DNA from: Verrucomicrobiaceae bacterium | GTDB taxonomy: Bacteria > Verrucomicrobiota > Verrucomicrobiia > Verrucomicrobiales > Akkermansiaceae | Length of the DNA stretch: 64,000 nt | Assembly: GCA_027485615.1 (NCBI GenBank) | Contig: JAIXQS010000038.1 | Span: forward strand, 23,622-87,621 | Reading direction: 5' to 3' | Shown: positions 35,277-42,152 of the stretch, in pieces | Numbering within the stretch: position 1 is the first letter of the stretch | Layout: every line of letters begins with the position of its first letter | Notes under the pieces: model-generated | What the model was told of the DNA's origin: nothing | What the model saw: the letters and a program-made list of their open reading frames with translations, nothing else | Databases searched by the model: none | Translations under genes and position numbers: made by a program

Positions 35277-36617
35277 AAGCGCGGTGATCAGCGCGATGAA
35301 AACGAGATCCATGACGAAGCCGACCCGGATCATCGAGCGCTGGGGGATCCGGCCCGTGGCGAAAACCATGGCGTTGGGAGGCGTGCCGACGGGAAGCATG
35401 AAACCGCACGAAGCGGCGATGGTAACCGGCAAAACCAGCTTCGCGGCATCGACATCAAACTCCAGCGCCATGGCCATGAAGATCGGCACGAGCAGGGCGG
35501 CGGTCGCGGTGTTGCTGGCAAGTTCGGACAGGAAGATCACGAACGCGACCACACCCATGATGATCGCCCACAAAGGCCATTCGCCCATCGCCCCGCCGAG
35601 CAGGCGCGCCATGAAAAGGCTCGCGCCGGAGGAGCCGAGGACGGCACTGAGCGCTAGCCCGCCGCCGAAAAGCAGCAGCACGCCCCAATCCGTGCCGTTC
35701 TGGATTTCCCGCCAACTGACCACCTTCGTAGCGGAAAGCAGGGCGACGGCGGCGAGCGCGACCCAGGTATCGGTGTCGGTGATCCCAAGCAACGCGCCAA
35801 GCTGTGCGCCGAAAATCCAGCCAAGGGCGGTCGCAGCGAAGATCACGAGCGTGATGATGCGCGGCCGGGTGAATTCGAAACGCTCCGCCTCGACCTCGAT
35901 TTTGCAAGTTCCCTCGTTGGAAGGTTTCAGCATGAAATGGAGCGTGGCGACCATCGCCGGAAGCAGGACAATCACGGCCGGGATCCCGAATTTCAGCCAC
36001 TCGGAAAAGGAAACGCCGAGAGCCTTCGCGGCGATCCCGTTCGGCGGGCTGCCGACGAGAGTGCCGAGGCCGCCGATGCTCGCCGCGTAGGCGACGCCGA
36101 GGAGCAGGAAATAGGTATTCTTTGGGGCGGAACCTTCCGTCGGGAACTGGCTGATGATGCCGAGCGCGAGGGGGATCATCATTGCCGTCGTGGCGGTGTT
36201 GCTCACCCACATCGAGAGCAACGCAGTGCCTGCAAAAAGGTAGAGGCAAACGGGGACGAATTTCCCTTTTCCCAGCCTTGCCAGCTTCGCGGCCAGCCAT
36301 CGGTCGATTCCCTGCGCCGAAAGCGCCGAAGCGAGGGCGAAGCCGCCGAAGAATAGGAAAATGGGCGGCGCGGCGAAGGACGCGAGGGAGTCCTTCACCC
36401 CGGCAAGCCCCATCACTGCGGCGATCACCGGCACGAGAAGCGCGGTGATGGCGAGCGGCAGCGCCTCGGTCATCCAGAGGAAAGCGATGCCGACGAAAAG
36501 CGCCAACCCCAGCCGCACCGTCCCCGCGTCCAAGCCCTCCAGCGCCCGCGCCTCCGGAGCCGACGGCAGGAAAAACGCGATGGCGAGCATGAGCGCGATA
36601 CCGGCAGCGACTTTCAT
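35259..36617 (-). CDS. DASS/SLC13-family sodium:dicarboxylate or sulfate symporter
   Basis: The 452-residue protein has about 11-12 membrane segments and the two inverted DASS repeats. These carry SNT-type motifs: SMWVSNTATTAMMIPLALG in the first half and ELASNTATAALLVPIFMAMA in the second, each the sodium and substrate-binding SNT hairpin. Substrates in the family are C4-C6 dicarboxylates, citrate or sulfate; which one cannot be said. It overlaps the YhaM-like gene tail-to-tail by 18 bp. Confidence 0.92.
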   Translation of the reverse strand: MKVAAGIALMLAIAFFLPSAPEARALEGLDAGTVRLGLALFVGIAFLWMTEALPLAITALLVPVIAAVMGLAGVKDSLASFAAPPIFLFFGGFALASALSAQGIDRWLAAKLARLGKGKFVPVCLYLFAGTALLSMWVSNTATTAMMIPLALGIISQFPTEGSAPKNTYFLLLGVAYAASIGGLGTLVGSPPNGIAAKALGVSFSEWLKFGIPAVIVLLPAMVATLHFMLKPSNEGTCKIEVEAERFEFTRPRIITLVIFAATALGWIFGAQLGALLGITDTDTWVALAAVALLSATKVVSWREIQNGTDWGVLLLFGGGLALSAVLGSSGASLFMARLLGGAMGEWPLWAIIMGVVAFVIFLSELASNTATAALLVPIFMAMALEFDVDAAKLVLPVTIAASCGFMLPVGTPPNAMVFATGRIPQRSMIRVGFVMDLVFIALITALSLLVF

Positions 36618-36747
36618 TTCCGCGATTCAAAACCGGAAATCCGCCCGCGAACATAAAATTTGACGATCAGGCAAGCGGCATGCCGCATTTCACACATCCT
36701 CAGAGCTTGACGCCTACGTCCCGCCCCGATACCTACCGGATGTAATC

Positions 36748-36777
36748 GGAATGGGTAAACAATAGGAATGGGTAAAC
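36748..36777 (+). repeat. Tandem duplication of a start-codon region
   Basis: GGAATGGGTAAAC occurs at 36748-36760 and again at 36765-36777. The first ATG (36751) opens a 4-codon reading frame (M-G-K-Q-stop). The second (36768) starts the transglutaminase-like gene. Confidence 0.6.
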
Positions 36778-38003
36778 GCACACAACTACGGAAAGAAGCC
36801 GCCGAATCCAGCGCTCGGGATGATCGGTCGTCTCCCCTATTGCCGATGATCGTCTCCGCCGCGGTGGCGGCCTGCCTGACCGCCATCATCTTTGTTGCCG
36901 CCGCCCGCGGCAAGGGAGCGCGGAGCGCCGCGGAACCACAATCCCTTTCAAAATCAGACCCGGCGTCGGAAATGATCGAAAAGCTGCTGGGCGTTCCGGA
37001 ACTCTCTGAGGATGCCGATATCGCCTTGCTCAACCTTAAGGTGACTCCCGGAATGCCGGCCGAGGAAAAAGACCAAATCATCGCGGATTGCCTGAAAACC
37101 CTCGACCTATGGGCAAAAACCGTGGCTCTGCAGACCGGTAAAAACCTGCATCGCTATCACGCCAACCCGCAGGAATTCAAAAGCGAGGCCGAATGGCGGC
37201 TCGCGATGATGTGCACCATCCTCGGCCAGGATTTCAGGTTGCGCTATGATCCCCGGCTCACCTCCACGGAGCGGCAGAATGCCCCGAACCAACAGTTTTT
37301 CGCGAACCCCCATTCCGTTTTCCTCACCGGTTGCCTCGGCGAAGACCGTATCGGTTCCTGCGCTTCCCTGCCCGTCCTTTACGTCGCCATCGGCAGGCGC
37401 ATCGGATATCCGATGCACCTTGTCGCCGCGAAGGAACATCTCTTCGCCCGTTGGGACGACGGCCATGGCACCCGCGTGAACCTCGAGGCGGCCAACGCCG
37501 GCGGCTTCACCAGCCACCCCGATTCTTATTACCGCACCTGGCCGAAGCCCATCTCACCCGGAGAGGAAAAATCAGGCGGTTACCTCCGGAATCTGACAGC
37601 GGAGGAATCCCTCGCCGTATTCCTGACGACCCGCGCGGCTTGCCTGCAGGCGGGTGGCGCGACGATGCCCGCGATCAACTCCGCCGCAGCAGCATACCGT
37701 CTGGCTCCCAACCTCGGCGGAATAAGTCTCGCGCTCAACACAACCCTAGTCAACACGCCCTCGGATTGGAACGCCGCTGCGGAACGCGGACTGCGTGAAC
37801 TTGAGGAAACCATGATGCATAATCGGCGCATGGCCGAGCGAATGTCTGTGAACCCCCAACTTCCCAACCCGCACTTGCCGGGTCACCCCCAGCCGGGATA
37901 TCCGCAACAAGTGTTTCCGCATCCCGCCGCAATTCCCCAACCTCACCACACAACGCATCCCGGTTCTTACCAAGGATACCAAAATCCCCATTCTTCCCGT
38001 TGA
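36768..38003 (+). CDS. Membrane-anchored transglutaminase-like (SirB1-type) protein
   Basis: The 411-residue product has a cytosolic N-terminus, one membrane anchor (LLPMIVSAAVAACLTAIIFV) and an external domain. Around residues 185-235, FLTGCLGEDRIGSCASLPVL, AIGRRIGYPMHLV and HLFARWD give the Cys, His and Asp pattern of transglutaminase-like peptidases of the SirB1 type. The last ~60 residues are rich in Pro, His and Gln. DNA encoding that tail is duplicated at 39263-39437, ahead of the second Rhs-tip cassette. The gene lies 25 bp before the first cassette, so it may be co-expressed and could process or modify the secreted products (inference). Confidence 0.75.
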   Translation: MGKRTQLRKEAAESSARDDRSSPLLPMIVSAAVAACLTAIIFVAAARGKGARSAAEPQSLSKSDPASEMIEKLLGVPELSEDADIALLNLKVTPGMPAEEKDQIIADCLKTLDLWAKTVALQTGKNLHRYHANPQEFKSEAEWRLAMMCTILGQDFRLRYDPRLTSTERQNAPNQQFFANPHSVFLTGCLGEDRIGSCASLPVLYVAIGRRIGYPMHLVAAKEHLFARWDDGHGTRVNLEAANAGGFTSHPDSYYRTWPKPISPGEEKSGGYLRNLTAEESLAVFLTTRAACLQAGGATMPAINSAAAAYRLAPNLGGISLALNTTLVNTPSDWNAAAERGLRELEETMMHNRRMAERMSVNPQLPNPHLPGHPQPGYPQQVFPHPAAIPQPHHTTHPGSYQGYQNPHSSR

Positions 38004-38214
38004 ACGCCCACCCACAGAAAGCTAAACCATGAAAATCATACCCCCGTTGTTCAAAATTCTCTTCTTCCTACTCGCCCTCTCCAACTTCGCACATGCATTC
38101 TACGATCCCGGACACGGGAGATGGGTTTCGCGCGATCCAATCCAGGAGCAAGGCGGGGTCAATTTGTATGGGTTTGTCGGAAATGATGCAGTAAGCAAAG
38201 TTGATTTGATCGGA
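37824..38214 (+). repeat. Direct repeat copy A: transglutaminase tail + signal peptide + Rhs tip
   Basis: About 390 bp here are homologous to 39263-39651. The repeat spans the 3' end of the transglutaminase-like gene, the short gap and the signal-peptide/Rhs-tip part of the first cassette. Similarity stops where the variable C-terminal domains begin. Identity is highest in the signal-peptide and Rhs-tip part. Confidence 0.85.
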
Positions 38215-38775
38215 CTTAGTCCATATATTTCGGGAGGGTTGGAAACTTTTTCTGATGGGCTGCCGGGTTTCCGTCTTGAATTACAGCAACATCTCACCCC
38301 AGGAGAATACTACATACAGATTATTACAGTGACCGAAACGTTCAAGAACTGTGATGGAACTACCGACGCCAAACAAGGTCTGATAAGAGACATGTGGTAT
38401 CCTTTCGATCAAGAAGGTTTTCCACAGTATGGTGGTGTGACAATGCTTACCGATATTATTTCAAAATTTAACATCACCGAAAAGTGTTCATATGGATTTT
38501 TAGCAGAAGCAGAGCTTTACAAGGTTCCCAAAATTGAATTTCAACTTTATGACCTAAACATGACTACCTCTGGCGCTGGAGCAAGTTCAAGCACGGGTAT
38601 GTCTATCATACCAATAGTTCCCCCTGGTTCTGCTGGAAATTTTTACGAAGGAATACCTGGCCGCACCCTCGAAGCCAAGTATTCAATAGGGTATTCATTT
38701 CATGACAGTTGTAACGGTGATGGCATCGTCACAGAATTCTACGAAATTGGCGGCGATCTTAAGGAAGGTTCATAG
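38029..38775 (+). CDS. Secreted Rhs-tip protein 1 with unknown C-terminal domain (candidate toxin)
   Basis: The 248-residue protein starts with a Sec signal (MKIIPPLFKILFFLLALSNF, cleavage near AHA). It passes straight into the end of an Rhs core: FYDPGHGRWVSRDPIQEQGG, then VNLYGFVGNDAVSKVDLIGL. No YD repeats precede it. The C-terminal ~185 residues (from LSPYISGG) are AT-rich in codon use and unassigned. They contain two Cys (FKNCDGT and EKCSYG) and a third in HDSCNGDG. In full Rhs proteins this position holds the variable toxin, so this is an orphan toxin cassette by position. A putative immunity gene starts 2 bp after the stop with a good ribosome site. Confidence 0.75.
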   Translation: MKIIPPLFKILFFLLALSNFAHAFYDPGHGRWVSRDPIQEQGGVNLYGFVGNDAVSKVDLIGLSPYISGGLETFSDGLPGFRLELQQHLTPGEYYIQIITVTETFKNCDGTTDAKQGLIRDMWYPFDQEGFPQYGGVTMLTDIISKFNITEKCSYGFLAEAELYKVPKIEFQLYDLNMTTSGAGASSSTGMSIIPIVPPGSAGNFYEGIPGRTLEAKYSIGYSFHDSCNGDGIVTEFYEIGGDLKEGS

Positions 38776-38777
38776 AT

Positions 38778-39230
38778 ATGCGTAAATTACTATTAATTTT
38801 ATTATTAACCGGATGCACACTAGGCGCAGAAGAAAAAGAGAGCAAATCAAGGTATGATTTACTGTTCAGCATCTTCGAGAAATTTGTACCTGAATCATCA
38901 CTATTAGTAGAGACAGGAATAGCCTTTGACGGGACTTGGGGTCGAATACCGTTGTCTCGCCTCGCTTATTGGGCTGCTGAAATGAGACCTGCTGATCAAG
39001 ATGAAATGCAAATAGCCCGATCTTACGTCAAATCCAAAATACCGGAAGTTAGGATAATTGCTTCTTGGGCAGCTCTCGATGCGTTAGGAATTAAAAGAAA
39101 TGAATATCCAGATGATGTTGCACCGAAATGGGCTGGACACGAAATAAATACAGATGAGCATGAAAAATTCATGCTTTTTTTTAATAAATGCCTAGGAGAT
39201 CATAGAGATTCGCATTTATTAAAAAATTAA
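38778..39230 (+). CDS. Putative immunity lipoprotein for cassette 1
   Basis: The 150-residue product begins MRKLLLILLLTGCTLGAEEK, a lipoprotein signal with lipobox LTGC. The rest is helical and charged, with RLAYWAAEMRPADQDEMQIA and VRIIASWAALDALGI, somewhat like a short HEAT-type solenoid. No family is recognised. It begins 2 bp after the cassette-1 stop, behind AAGGAAGG (38761-38768), so the two are tightly coupled. Its envelope location fits protection against a secreted or periplasmic effector (inference). Confidence 0.6.
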   Translation: MRKLLLILLLTGCTLGAEEKESKSRYDLLFSIFEKFVPESSLLVETGIAFDGTWGRIPLSRLAYWAAEMRPADQDEMQIARSYVKSKIPEVRIIASWAALDALGIKRNEYPDDVAPKWAGHEINTDEHEKFMLFFNKCLGDHRDSHLLKN

Positions 39231-39262
39231 AATATTCTAGATACATCAAATTAATTTATTGC

Positions 39263-39651
39263 CGACGGATGGCCGAATAAATGCCCATGAGTGCCCAACA
39301 TCCTTTACCTATTTTTCCGAGTCCGCAACTCCCAGATATCCCGCAGCGTGGATTTTCAAATCCCGCCACAATTCACCAACCTCACCACATACCAATCCCG
39401 ATTCTCACCAGGGATAAAAAAATCCCATTCTCCCCGTTAAACGCCCACCCACAGAAAGCAAAAACATGAAAACCATACCGCCGTTGTTCAAAATTCTCCT
39501 CTTCCTACTCGCCCTATCCAATTTCACGCATGCATTCTACGATCCCGGACAGGGACGATGGGTTTCCCGCGACCCGATCCAAGAGCAGGGCGGTGTTCAT
39601 TTGTATGGGTTTGTGGTGAATGATGGAGTAAATAAATTGGACTACTTGGGA
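39263..39651 (+). repeat. Direct repeat copy B, with vestigial transglutaminase tail
   Basis: Homologous to 37824-38214. The first ~175 bp match the 3' end of the transglutaminase-like gene but have lost its reading frame through small indels and lack the rest of that gene. They survive only as a relic between cassettes 1 and 2. The rest encodes the second signal peptide and Rhs tip. Confidence 0.85.
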
Positions 39652-40281
39652 TTTGTTGCTGCAGATGAAAAATTAATGATCGAGACTGTTCATGAAGGGG
39701 CAATAAATGCCCACCGTAGCGCTGAAGATGAGTATCTGAATCAACTTAAAAGTGAAAATCCTAATGTTATTACACCTGGATTCAACAAAAACCGAGAATA
39801 CAAGCCAGCATCACCAAAAGAGTATGGCGGCAAAGTTTGTGAGAATTGTGAAATCAAGGACGATGGAAGTAAGGTGTACACATACTATTTGACAAGTAAG
39901 TCCGGGGCATGGCCATTACTGCGCGGTTTCGCTGATATACACCTCGGAAGTTCGCCTGATTGTAAAGATGGAGATAAAGATGTGGCATTCTGGCACACTC
40001 ACCCCAGCGAACTCGTCAGGGAGCTTGTCGACAAGAAAGCACGCGAAAAGAAATATAAGTATTATTGGTCAGCAAGCAACAGTTTCAGCGATGCTGACAA
40101 AAGATTTACATCAAATAAAATGCAAAATCCTGACGGATTGCCACTATTCGTAACTTATCGCGCAGCCCCTAGTTACCGTGAATGGACATACGTAACAGAC
40201 AAACATCCCGGCGGTAGAGTTCGGGAGTCAGGCGCTAATCCCATAGAATGGCTCGAATTCCAAGATGGCATAGCGCCATAA
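39466..40281 (+). CDS. Secreted Rhs-tip protein 2 with JAB/DUF4329-like C-terminal domain (candidate toxin)
   Basis: The 271-residue protein has the same start as cassette 1 (MKTIPPLFKILLFLLALSNF, then FYDPGQGRWVSRDPIQEQGG and LYGFVVNDGVNKLDYLGF). The different C-terminal domain has EYGGKVCENCEIKDDGSKVY, VAFWHTHPSELVRELV and a later SASNSFSDADKRFTS. The HTHP followed by S-x-S-D-x-D is the JAMM-like metal site of the JAB/MPN fold, in the arrangement of the Rhs-associated DUF4329 domain. A peptidase-like toxin activity is possible but untested. An exported partner gene follows 12 bp later. Confidence 0.8.
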   Translation: MKTIPPLFKILLFLLALSNFTHAFYDPGQGRWVSRDPIQEQGGVHLYGFVVNDGVNKLDYLGFVAADEKLMIETVHEGAINAHRSAEDEYLNQLKSENPNVITPGFNKNREYKPASPKEYGGKVCENCEIKDDGSKVYTYYLTSKSGAWPLLRGFADIHLGSSPDCKDGDKDVAFWHTHPSELVRELVDKKAREKKYKYYWSASNSFSDADKRFTSNKMQNPDGLPLFVTYRAAPSYREWTYVTDKHPGGRVRESGANPIEWLEFQDGIAP

Positions 40282-40293
40282 TTAAAATTGACT

Positions 40294-41007
40294 ATGTTAA
40301 CATATTTTCATAGTGTTAGTTTTTTTATTTATCTGGCACTGCCATTACATTTTGTGCATGCTGATTTGAAGCTTGATCCAGTAACAAAAGAAATAATACT
40401 GAATGAGGTGGCGCGCAGTTCGCTTGATGAATTAGAAGAATCGGTATCATCATTTCATGATGAAGTAATTGAAACAATACCTGAAAAAATTCGTAAGCAG
40501 TTAGTGGCATGTGATACGGCTGATGCTATTGAGCTGCTTCCTAAATCCACACATATTTGGCTCCACGATAATGTTGGCCAGCTTAGAGATCCGGCTGTCG
40601 CTGAATCTGTAGCGTCAGTTGCGGAGTTGCTTAAGTTTCATAGTGATGATTTAAGTGATATGCTTAAAAAGACATTTTGGAGTAGGCTCAAAAAAATGCC
40701 ATTCGATTACGAATCATATTTTTTTGAGAAGGTTATCTACTGGAAAGAAAATGAGCCTCCAGCCATCAAATATTCTCCGCAAGGACTGGGCGAGGTTAAA
40801 TGGATTTGGAAGTTGGATGTAGAAAGTCGGTTACACGGTATTATGCATGTTGGCTTGGATGTGAAAAAGCGTAATTTTATTTGTTTCGAAAGAAATCTCG
40901 GGGTGTATATTCCGGAAGGTGAAAAGCTTGAGAGGATATATAGAGAAATCGTCCAAGTTCCGGCGATGGCGCGTGATCACATAGGGCTTGGCAGAGAATC
41001 GGAATAA
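40294..41007 (+). CDS. Putative exported immunity protein for cassette 2
   Basis: From the ATG at 40294 the product has 237 residues and begins MLTYFHSVSFFIYLALPLHF, a signal peptide ending near VHA. The mature part is helical and acidic (SSLDELEESVSSFHDEVIET) and then carries FWSRLKKMPFDYESYFFEKV and GVYIPEGEKLERIYR. No family is recognised. An upstream TTG (40288) is a less likely start. Position after the DUF4329-like protein, export signal and AT-rich composition suggest it is the matching immunity gene (inference). Confidence 0.6.
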   Translation: MLTYFHSVSFFIYLALPLHFVHADLKLDPVTKEIILNEVARSSLDELEESVSSFHDEVIETIPEKIRKQLVACDTADAIELLPKSTHIWLHDNVGQLRDPAVAESVASVAELLKFHSDDLSDMLKKTFWSRLKKMPFDYESYFFEKVIYWKENEPPAIKYSPQGLGEVKWIWKLDVESRLHGIMHVGLDVKKRNFICFERNLGVYIPEGEKLERIYREIVQVPAMARDHIGLGRESE

Positions 41008-41064
41008 TTATTTCCCGAACATCAAATTTGACGCACCCCCCCGTTTCCGGCAACGTGCGGAGAG

Positions 41065-42129
41065 ATGAATGGAAACCGCTTGTTCACGCTGGCCTGCTGC
41101 GGCCTCGGGCTGATGGCATTTTCGCAACTCCTCATCGCCGGGATGGCGCTGGCGGTGCGGGTCGAGGAAGGGCGGCAGGTGAGGATCGTCGAGAAGAAAG
41201 TCGAGAAGCTCGTGCCGATCCGGATCAGCGTGCCGGTGGCTGGTGATCCGCCCGCGAAGCCGATGGCGAGGGTCGAGCCGGTGCTTCCGCCCGTGCCGGA
41301 GCCGGAGCAACTCGTCACACCCGCCATCGCGGATCCTCGCTCGGAGCTTCTTGTAACCGAGGCGCGAAAGGCACGCATCGCTGGTGACATGGGTGCCGCC
41401 ATCGTCAAGCTGGAGGAGGCGCTGGTCGAATCCCCGGGCGACCCCACGGTGCTTTATGAACTCGGCATGGTCCACGAAATGATGGGTGTTTACGAAAAAG
41501 CGGCTGATTATTACGAGCAGGTTTTCCAACTCGGTGTCGACGGTGCCGGAAATCTCTACGAGGCAGCCGCCGCGAAGTTGCGCGATGGCTTCGAACAACC
41601 CGGCGACCTGCTCGGCAAGCTTGCGCTCGGGCGCGTGCGCATTTTCAACGACGCGAAGGCAGCGGGCGGGCAGCGGGTGGTGCTCACCGTTCCCGTGCAA
41701 AAAGCACCAGGACAGGAGGTCGAGGCGGGTGAGATCGAGGTGGCGGTCACTTTTTTCAACAAGACCGACAAGAACAAGATCGTCCAGCTTGAGGACGACA
41801 CATGGGCGGAATCGTCGTGGGTCACCGTGCCCTTCGATTGGGCGGGCGGCGAGGAATCCCTCCGCATGAACTACCAAATCCCCGTCCGCGACGAGCAAAC
41901 CGCGCACCTTTTCGGTGAACTCACCTACTACGGCCAAGTCGTAACCCTGACCTACAAAGGCGAGGTTCTCGACGTGCAGGCGTGGCCGCGCGACCTCGCG
42001 GCGAGGATCGGGCAAGCGGCTCCCGCCGGAGAACAGCCGGGCGATTTCCCGGAGTTTCTCGACCAGGATATCCTTCCGCCGAACTTCGATCCCGATATTC
42101 CGCTTCTCAATCCTCTGCCGGGCGAGTGA
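41065..42129 (+). CDS. Membrane-anchored TPR-containing protein
   Basis: The 354-residue product has an N-terminal membrane anchor (TLACCGLGLMAFSQLLIAGM), a Pro/Val-rich linker and a tetratricopeptide pair at about residues 90-170 (ARKARIAGDMGAAIVKLEEA, ELGMVHEMMGVYEKAADYYE). A beta-rich C-terminal domain follows, ending in a Pro/Asp tail. It is 23 bp upstream of the pseudokinase-FGE gene and very likely co-transcribed with it. Function is unknown; a scaffold for that protein is a reasonable guess. Confidence 0.75.
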   Translation: MNGNRLFTLACCGLGLMAFSQLLIAGMALAVRVEEGRQVRIVEKKVEKLVPIRISVPVAGDPPAKPMARVEPVLPPVPEPEQLVTPAIADPRSELLVTEARKARIAGDMGAAIVKLEEALVESPGDPTVLYELGMVHEMMGVYEKAADYYEQVFQLGVDGAGNLYEAAAAKLRDGFEQPGDLLGKLALGRVRIFNDAKAAGGQRVVLTVPVQKAPGQEVEAGEIEVAVTFFNKTDKNKIVQLEDDTWAESSWVTVPFDWAGGEESLRMNYQIPVRDEQTAHLFGELTYYGQVVTLTYKGEVLDVQAWPRDLAARIGQAAPAGEQPGDFPEFLDQDILPPNFDPDIPLLNPLPGE

Positions 42130-42152
42130 AATACGGGCTGTAAAACCCCGGT

